Shown: one piece after another, positions 5,086-9,879 of the stretch | Position numbering within the stretch: the first letter of the stretch is position 1 | Layout: each line of letters opens with the position of its first letter | NCBI GenBank assembly: GCA_027043985.1 | Contig: JALUDQ010000183.1 | Span: 1 to 9,879 of the forward strand | Source: Desulfurococcales archaeon | GTDB taxonomy: Archaea > Thermoproteota > Thermoprotei_A > Sulfolobales > WANQ01 | Direction: 5' to 3' | Length of the DNA: 9,879 nt | The notes under the pieces: model-generated | The model's database searches: none | Seen by the model: the letters and a program-made list of their open reading frames with translations, nothing else | Told to the model about the DNA's origin: nothing | Translations under genes and position numbers: made by a program

Positions 5086-6008
5086 CTATAAGCCTCTATA
5101 AGCTTCTTCAATCCTTCTTCAAGGCTAATAGAGGGATGCCAGCCTAGAATCTTCTTAGCCCTACTTATATCGGCATAACTATGCATGATATCGCCTCTAC
5201 GCGGCGGGCCGTAGACGGGTTCTAGGTTTAAGCCGAACAACTTTATCATGAGTTCCGCGAGTTCTCGTATAGATATCCTCTTCCCAGTGCCAATGTTGAA
5301 GACCATGTATTCCTCTAGTCTAATAGTTAATGCTTTCTCTATTGCACGGGCAACGTCTTCAACGTGTATGAAGTCTCTAGTCTGCTCTCCAGTCCCAAAT
5401 ATTACCGGGGGCCTACCTTCCACTAGTCTTTCAAGAAACTTTGAGATAACCCCAGCATATTCCGGGTTCTGGCCGAGACCGTATACGTTGAATAGTCTTA
5501 GAGTAACTGCTCCCCCACTGCCTTCGAATAGTGTTTTCACATAGTGTTCTCCAGCAAGCTTTGAGGCACCATAAGGTGAGAGAGGGTCTACTGGATGGTC
5601 TTCGCTTATGGGTAGTTTAACTGGGTTTCCGTAAACTGCTGCAGAACTTATATAAACAAACTTCTCTGCACCGTATTTGTTGGCAGTCAATACTAGTGTT
5701 ATGGTTCCTCTAGCATTCACGTCTTCGTATAGTAGTGGTTTCTCAAAGCTTTCATCAACACTTATCAATGCAGCTGCATGTACTATCATGTCCGGCTTAT
5801 ATTTGTCGAAGATTCTAGTTAAGTCATTATTATCTCTTATATCAGCTATTTCTACTGGTATGTCTTGTTCTTCTAGTTTATTTTTTCTCTCAATTCTTCC
5901 ACGTGAAGCATTATCTAGTCCTACAACACTATAGCCTTTCGAGGCTAGGTAGAGGCATGTATGGTATCCTATGAATCCGAGCGCGCCAGTTACGAGGACT
6001 TTATCCAT
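5079..6008 (-). CDS. NAD-dependent sugar-nucleotide epimerase/dehydratase (GalE-like)
   Basis: A 309-residue extended short-chain dehydrogenase. The N-terminal NAD-binding motif is TGALGFIG (Gly8, Gly11, Gly14), with acidic Asp32 at the end of strand 2. DIRD at 56-59 contacts the adenine side. The catalytic set is Ser122 in the ISSAAVYG stretch, with Tyr146 and Lys150 in SPYGASK. RLFNVYG (171-177) and RDFIHVEDVA (211-220) are typical of the UDP-glucose 4-epimerase group. The exact substrate (UDP-glucose, GDP-mannose or a deoxysugar nucleotide) cannot be decided. ATG at 6008 overlaps the last eight bases of the membrane-protein gene, and GTGGT lies five bases upstream inside that gene. It supplies or modifies an activated sugar in the cytoplasm, fitting a glycan role for the unit. 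Confidence 0.9.
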   Translation of the reverse strand: MDKVLVTGALGFIGYHTCLYLASKGYSVVGLDNASRGRIERKNKLEEQDIPVEIADIRDNNDLTRIFDKYKPDMIVHAAALISVDESFEKPLLYEDVNARGTITLVLTANKYGAEKFVYISSAAVYGNPVKLPISEDHPVDPLSPYGASKLAGEHYVKTLFEGSGGAVTLRLFNVYGLGQNPEYAGVISKFLERLVEGRPPVIFGTGEQTRDFIHVEDVARAIEKALTIRLEEYMVFNIGTGKRISIRELAELMIKLFGLNLEPVYGPPRRGDIMHSYADISRAKKILGWHPSISLEEGLKKLIEAYRG

Positions 6009-7371
6009 TGTTTACCACGCTTTCTATCTCGTAGACGTAAACGTATTCTCCGCGATATAATAATGTGTGTGGTAGACTTGGTTCTGGTGGCTTTATCTTG
6101 GGATTAGGAGTATATAATATCTCAATAAAGACTAGGTTCTCTACTCGCATTCTTTCTCCTTTAAGACTAGCTATAGCCTCATAGTAGTCACTGAATACTT
6201 TACGGGGAGCCACTATAAAGAAGACCCAGTGTCTTAGAATCTTATCTGGGACTATAAACACTGTATTATTGTTTAAATAATCTGGGACTACTTTCTCTAG
6301 TTCACTAATAATACTTGGCTCTAATACTGGCTTGTAAAGGTTTAGAGACCCAGTTACAGATGAGGTAATCGCTAATAATAGTATTGTTATTCCTAAAGCA
6401 TAGTGGTAGTTTCCTCTAGTTCTAACGGATGATGCTAGTGATAACGGTAGGTATAGAGAGTAGAGTAATAGGATTCTCCAAGAAATACCAGCAAGCATGG
6501 GAAGGGGGAGTAAGGCTAAAAGCTCTAGTACAAGTAATGGTATAGTCATAGACCTCCTAGCTTTAACAGATAATGCTGTATAGGATAATAGTAGTATTGA
6601 GGTATATGCTAGAAGAGCTTCTAGGCTCACATAGTTTATGGTCTTAAAGGTAGCTAGTTGTTGTCCACTACCTGCAACAGCCTTAAAGTAGGGAGTCCAG
6701 CCCAAGATAGGAGTATAGATACCAGCGACTATGAGGAGGAACTCAAAGACTACGAGGTATCCTAGCTTTCTCAAAACATTTCTGTGGTAAACAGTACTAT
6801 AGAGGAGAGCTATTATAGTAAATAATACTAGCATCCCGTATACGAGGATATGTGATAAAGCAGTCAATAATGTGAGCAAGTATAGGTACTTGTAGTCTGA
6901 GTCCTTGCCCTCTACGAGGATCTTATAGAAATAGTAGAATAGGAGGGCTAGGAAAAACAATGCTACAAGGTTTTTGAGAAATTCTACTCCCAGCCTCATA
7001 GTAAAGGGATTAAACAAGTAGACGAGTGAGACTATTATAGCGTAAACACTATTATGCGTGACCTTCTTCGATAAGAAGTATACTGGTATAACCGTTATAC
7101 TAGTAAATAATGCTAGAGAAAGCTTTACAGCCAAATAGATGTTTAAGCCAGCAATGGTGAAGAGTGCGGGAATATAGAGTGGTAAGGGAGAATCAGTTAA
7201 ACACGGATACCCCGACAACAATATACACTTTGTTTCACCCGCATAAAATGCCCCGTCAACACCATAGGGTAATGGGTATCTTAGCTGTAGTATTAGGTAG
7301 GAGGAGAAGCCTAGAATAAACAATAGTATTGATACCAGGTAATCCCTTATGAACGAGTTCGCTTGCTTCAT
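6001..7371 (-). CDS. Polytopic membrane protein, GT-C glycosyltransferase-like
   Basis: A 456-residue membrane protein with about eleven hydrophobic segments between residues 11 and 340, followed by a soluble C-terminal domain of about 110 residues. After the first segment comes a loop (about 31-66) with PYGVDGAFYAGE and Asp39. An acidic residue in this first external loop is the catalytic hallmark of GT-C enzymes such as PMT and oligosaccharyltransferases, which take sugars from lipid-phosphate donors at the outer face. The same loop holds Cys49 and Cys57, possibly a disulfide. No recognisable family motif goes beyond this, so glycosyltransferase is a supported guess, not a firm call. It starts at ATG 7371, overlapping the EamA stop by four bases (ATGA), and overlaps the epimerase by eight. 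This tight arrangement implies co-translation and a common task. Confidence 0.7.
   Translation of the reverse strand: MKQANSFIRDYLVSILLFILGFSSYLILQLRYPLPYGVDGAFYAGETKCILLSGYPCLTDSPLPLYIPALFTIAGLNIYLAVKLSLALFTSITVIPVYFLSKKVTHNSVYAIIVSLVYLFNPFTMRLGVEFLKNLVALFFLALLFYYFYKILVEGKDSDYKYLYLLTLLTALSHILVYGMLVLFTIIALLYSTVYHRNVLRKLGYLVVFEFLLIVAGIYTPILGWTPYFKAVAGSGQQLATFKTINYVSLEALLAYTSILLLSYTALSVKARRSMTIPLLVLELLALLPLPMLAGISWRILLLYSLYLPLSLASSVRTRGNYHYALGITILLLAITSSVTGSLNLYKPVLEPSIISELEKVVPDYLNNNTVFIVPDKILRHWVFFIVAPRKVFSDYYEAIASLKGERMRVENLVFIEILYTPNPKIKPPEPSLPHTLLYRGEYVYVYEIESVVNNG
6014..6018 (-). promoter_or_regulatory. Ribosome binding site GTGGT of the epimerase gene
   Basis: GTGGT is five bases before the ATG at 6008 and also encodes the last Val-Val pair of the membrane protein. 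It is the same pentamer as before sat and the DHH gene. Confidence 0.45.
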
Positions 7372-8225
7372 CCCATTACTCCTACTATTATCCCTATAAC
7401 TGTTACAAGAGTACCTATAACTCCCTTAGCAATCAATGTTTCCTTAGCCAATAGTACTGAGAAAACCTTTCCCAAGACTGGTGCTAGAGCTGTTACTAGA
7501 ACAGTTACCGAGACCCCAACAGTACTTATCGCGTAGAGAAATAATGGTATACCGAACCCGTAGCTGAGAACACCAGTAATACTAGCCATGGTTACTGCTC
7601 TCCTATCAAGGCTCCTAAGGCTACGGTATCCTAGGAGTATCATTAACGGTATTAGGATGAGGATTCTCAGAAATGAGAGCGTAAGTGGGCCAACATAAAA
7701 TAATGCATACTTATTAGCGATACTCCCAAGCCCCCAGGCACCAGAAGCTATGAGAGCTGCAACAACTCCCTTCTTACTCCCAGCTTCAGTTTTAGCTTCT
7801 TGGGCTACCAGCCAGACACCTATCAATGCTATAATGCTTCCCAGAAATAATTGGACTCCCGGATGTTCTCCCAACAATAGTACTGCGAGGAACTGAGATA
7901 TCAGTATATACGTGTAGCCTATTGTTACTGCTCTACCACCACCGATTTCACGTATAGAGTAGATGTAAGCGATATCGCCGAGCCCAGGTCCGAGGAGACT
8001 AGCGGCTAATACAGCTATCCATCCATAAATACTCATTGGGACCGTAAAGGATTCGTTAGAGAATAATAGTATTAATGCTATTATTGGGGCGGCAACAAAT
8101 ACTCTAACAGCATTAAATGCGCGTGCATCTACGTGGCTTCTAACACCTATCTTTATTATTGCTGGTGCTATCCCCCATGCTATAGAGGCTGCTAGTACTG
8201 ATAGTAGACCCCACGAGTACTCCAT
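7368..8225 (-). CDS. EamA/DMT-family transporter
   Basis: A 285-residue integral membrane protein with about ten transmembrane segments arranged as two EamA repeats (roughly 4-140 and 152-283). Both repeats begin with a similar A-W-G helix: SIAWGIAPAIIKIG near 14 and SGAWGLGSIANKYAL near 160. This internal duplication is the signature of drug/metabolite transporters, which export or import small metabolites including amino acids and sugar nucleotides. The substrate cannot be predicted from sequence. Start is ATG at 8225, with a GGG-containing leader. It is first in the unit with the GT-C-like protein and epimerase, overlapping the former by four bases. In this context a nucleotide-sugar, precursor or export role is possible but unproven. 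Confidence 0.9.
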   Translation of the reverse strand: MEYSWGLLSVLAASIAWGIAPAIIKIGVRSHVDARAFNAVRVFVAAPIIALILLFSNESFTVPMSIYGWIAVLAASLLGPGLGDIAYIYSIREIGGGRAVTIGYTYILISQFLAVLLLGEHPGVQLFLGSIIALIGVWLVAQEAKTEAGSKKGVVAALIASGAWGLGSIANKYALFYVGPLTLSFLRILILIPLMILLGYRSLRSLDRRAVTMASITGVLSYGFGIPLFLYAISTVGVSVTVLVTALAPVLGKVFSVLLAKETLIAKGVIGTLVTVIGIIVGVMG

Positions 8226-8385
8226 TAATATTGCCCGGGAATAGTCTGCGTGTCTATCAAGCTTATAACTATAACTATGTGCGAGCTAAACAGTATCTGG
8301 GAGAGTTTACACGTATTACTCGGGTTAAACCAGCATTATCAAATATATTGTATGTGTAGTAGTCTTAGTTTGAGGCGTATACTTG
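8226..8385. promoter_or_regulatory. Divergent intergenic region with two promoter-like boxes
   Basis: The gap between the EamA gene (minus) and the exported protein (plus). For EamA, TTATAAG at 8262-8268 on the minus strand predicts a start near 8239 and a 14-base leader. For the plus gene, AAATATATT (8340-8348) predicts a start near 8370, directly before GAGGCG. Between them I see a direct TATAAC repeat (8264-8275) and no clear operator, tRNA or small RNA. Confidence 0.45.
8372..8377 (+). promoter_or_regulatory. Ribosome binding site GAGGCG of the exported protein gene
   Basis: GAGGCG is eight bases before the GTG at 8386 and five before the TTG at 8383. The spacing slightly favours GTG, but both starts are usable. 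Confidence 0.45.
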
Positions 8386-8958
8386 GTGATTAAGAAACGT
8401 AGTCTCCGATTATTCTCGCTCATTGTAGGATTAGTGGTAGTTCTTGGATCAGTTGCTGGTGCCCTAATGATCCTCATCCCCGGTATGCGTCAACCCGATG
8501 GAGTATACATTGTCTACCCTGTAAAGGAGACCTATGCTTCAACCAGACCATGGGTTCCCCCAAATAATACTTATGGTGTTATATTCATTGATTCAAACGA
8601 TATGAATGATTCTGTTAAGTTCCGTGAAGGTGCTTGGAAGGGGCTACTAGAGTTATTTGAGAACCAGAAGCCAGATAAGGTCTATGTTGCTAGAGTTGTA
8701 TGTACGAGTTTTAGACCTCTCGACTGCCGTGAGGCTACGGCTCAAACAACACTAGTATTCTATGAGAAACTTGTTTACACTGTTACTGGCGGCGGATTAG
8801 CTTATCCTCCATCACTGGTAGTAGTTTATAATAATGGTACTCACATAAAGTTCGTAGACCTCATAGTACCAAAGTATCCTGGACCCACCGAGCCTATGGG
8901 TATATATCAGGAGATAATGGACGCTATCCGCCAGGGCACACATCAGGCTCCTCAGTAG
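8386..8958 (+). CDS. Membrane-anchored, probably extracytoplasmic protein of unknown family
   Basis: I do not recognise this 190-residue protein. Its N-terminus is basic (IKKRSLR), followed by one hydrophobic segment at about 9-32, a signal anchor or signal peptide. The rest is soluble. It contains two cysteines only (106 and 114, in CTSFRPLDC), well placed for a disulfide outside the cell, and three N-glycosylation sequons (NNT at 60, NDS at 74, NGT at 150). The C-terminal end is Pro- and Gln-rich. Start is GTG at 8386, with a TTG one codon earlier as alternative. It is the only plus-strand gene of the window, divergent from the EamA unit, and its last 35 bases are antisense to the end of the cysteine desulfurase gene. 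A surface or envelope role is inferred from topology alone. Confidence 0.8.
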   Translation: MIKKRSLRLFSLIVGLVVVLGSVAGALMILIPGMRQPDGVYIVYPVKETYASTRPWVPPNNTYGVIFIDSNDMNDSVKFREGAWKGLLELFENQKPDKVYVARVVCTSFRPLDCREATAQTTLVFYEKLVYTVTGGGLAYPPSLVVVYNNGTHIKFVDLIVPKYPGPTEPMGIYQEIMDAIRQGTHQAPQ

Positions 8959-9879
8959 TCTTTAAGGTCTCCTTTAACCCTATAATGGTTTTCAATGCTT
9001 CTACTAGAATGTCTACTTCTTCTCTAGTATTGTAGATATAGTAGCTTGCTCTAACAGTACCATTAAGGCCTAGCCTATAATGGAGTGGATGAGCACAGTG
9101 TTTACCCGTTCTAACCGCGATACCAAGCATGTCTAGGGCTTTACCAACGGTATGGTAGTGTAGGTCTCTTATATTGAAGGCTATTACTCCTCCCTTAACC
9201 CTGGCATCCCATGGCCCATAGTATTCTACTTCACTGCTTAGCTCTTCCCTAATACGCTTTAACGTATAGCTAGTTAACTCTATTTCATGTCGTCTTACAT
9301 TATCCATTCCAAGCCTCATAAGATACTCTGCTGCAACCGCTAAGCCTATTCCACCAGCAATATTTGGTGTACCAGCCTCAAATCTCCACGGGAGGTCATG
9401 CCATACAACATCGTCTAATGTTACATCCTTAATGGTATCGCCTCCCACCTTGAAGGGCATCATTTCCTCTAATCTATCCCTCTTACCCCATAGTACTCCT
9501 ATTCCTGTTGGTCCTAGCATTTTGTGGCCGCTAAAGGCTAGGAAGTCTATGTCGAGGTCTCTCACATTAACTGGTAGATGGGGGACTCCTTGAGCACCAT
9601 CAACAACAATTACAGCGTCAACGCTGTGGGCTATCTTGGCTATTCTCTTAATATCATTTATGGTTCCGAGAACATTGCTCATCATGGTGACCGCTATTAT
9701 ACGTGTTTTTTCTGACACTATTTCCTCTAATTGATCATATCTTAGAAGGCCGTCATCTGTTATATCAACGTATTTTATCTTAGCGTTCTTTAGTCTAGCT
9801 ATATTTCTCCAGGGAAGCATGTTGCTGTGATGCTCCATAACTGTTAATATTATCTCATCTCCTTCTCGGAGGTTTTTGA
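8924..9879 (-). CDS. sufS: Cysteine desulfurase, SufS type (N-terminus beyond window edge)
   Basis: PLP enzyme that removes sulfur from L-cysteine as a persulfide for Fe-S cluster and other sulfur-containing cofactor synthesis. About 317 residues are visible; the reading frame runs to base 9879 through REGDEIILTV before the internal Met at 9838, so roughly the first 90 residues are outside. Counting from that Met: the EHHSN stretch (2-6) and the VDGAQGVPH stretch around Asp80 bind the cofactor. Lys106 in SGHKMLGP is the PLP lysine, and Cys248 in RTGKHCAHP is the persulfide-forming cysteine in the group II (SufS/CsdA) context. The protein ends in an unusual tail EPDVCPGG with an extra cysteine. 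No sufBCD or sufE is in view. Its 3' end overlaps the convergent exported-protein gene by 35 bases. Confidence 0.95.
   Translation of the reverse strand, partial: KNLREGDEIILTVMEHHSNMLPWRNIARLKNAKIKYVDITDDGLLRYDQLEEIVSEKTRIIAVTMMSNVLGTINDIKRIAKIAHSVDAVIVVDGAQGVPHLPVNVRDLDIDFLAFSGHKMLGPTGIGVLWGKRDRLEEMMPFKVGGDTIKDVTLDDVVWHDLPWRFEAGTPNIAGGIGLAVAAEYLMRLGMDNVRRHEIELTSYTLKRIREELSSEVEYYGPWDARVKGGVIAFNIRDLHYHTVGKALDMLGIAVRTGKHCAHPLHYRLGLNGTVRASYYIYNTREEVDILVEALKTIIGLKETLKTTEEPDVCPGG

Noticed and set aside
8963..8979. Small AAGG/CCTT stem after the exported-protein stop codon as its terminator
   Set aside because: Only four base pairs, no T-run follows, and it lies in the coding region of the cysteine desulfurase.
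1..9879. CRISPR array, insertion sequence, integrase or attachment site
   Set aside because: No regularly spaced repeats, terminal inverted repeats, transposase or integrase-like protein is seen on either strand.

Overview
The window looks like chromosomal DNA of a hyperthermophilic crenarchaeon, most plausibly a member of the Desulfurococcales. The tryptophanyl-tRNA synthetase is of the archaeal/eukaryotic type. AT-rich TATA-like boxes precede transcription units, GTG and TTG starts are frequent, and genes are packed with short gaps or overlaps. Two small ribbon-helix-helix proteins and archaeal-type single-domain ATP sulfurylase and APS kinase are present. The lineage is an inference; no rRNA or tRNA gene is visible.

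Layout, left to right. (1) 1-281, minus strand: the N-terminal part of a type I phosphodiesterase/nucleotide pyrophosphatase-like enzyme, cut by the window edge. (2) 430-1539, minus: trpS, with its own promoter-like box and a four-cysteine metal-site motif. (3) 1657-5018, minus: a five-gene sulfate-activation unit read in the order apsK, RHH protein 2, RHH protein 1, sat, DHH phosphoesterase. (4) 5079-8225, minus: a three-gene overlapping unit read in the order EamA transporter, polytopic GT-C-like membrane protein, NAD-dependent sugar-nucleotide epimerase. It ends in a small GC stem plus T-run. (5) 8386-8958, plus: a membrane-anchored, probably extracytoplasmic protein of unknown family, divergent from unit 4. 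(6) 8924-9879, minus: a SufS-type cysteine desulfurase whose N-terminus lies beyond the right edge. Its 3' end overlaps the preceding gene tail to tail by 35 bases.

How the genes may work together. Sat makes APS from sulfate and ATP, and APS kinase converts APS to PAPS. No PAPS/APS reductase, sulfite reductase or dissimilatory gene is visible, so this side of the pathway ends at PAPS as far as the window shows. PAPS use releases PAP, and the DHH protein closing the operon is a candidate PAP phosphatase, by analogy with NrnA-type DHH enzymes. The next unit (sugar-nucleotide epimerase, GT-C-like membrane protein, DMT permease) suggests surface glycan assembly. Together they make an attractive but unproven case for PAPS-dependent sulfation of a surface glycan. 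The paired RHH proteins inside the operon are the obvious candidate regulators.

The most interesting observations are the PAPS module with a DHH protein whose DHHA1 motif is altered, the tandem RHH paralogues sharing a C-terminal tail, the Cys-x23-Cys-x6-Cys-x2-Cys motif in TrpRS, an unrecognised exported protein, and recurring intergenic and ribosome-binding motifs.
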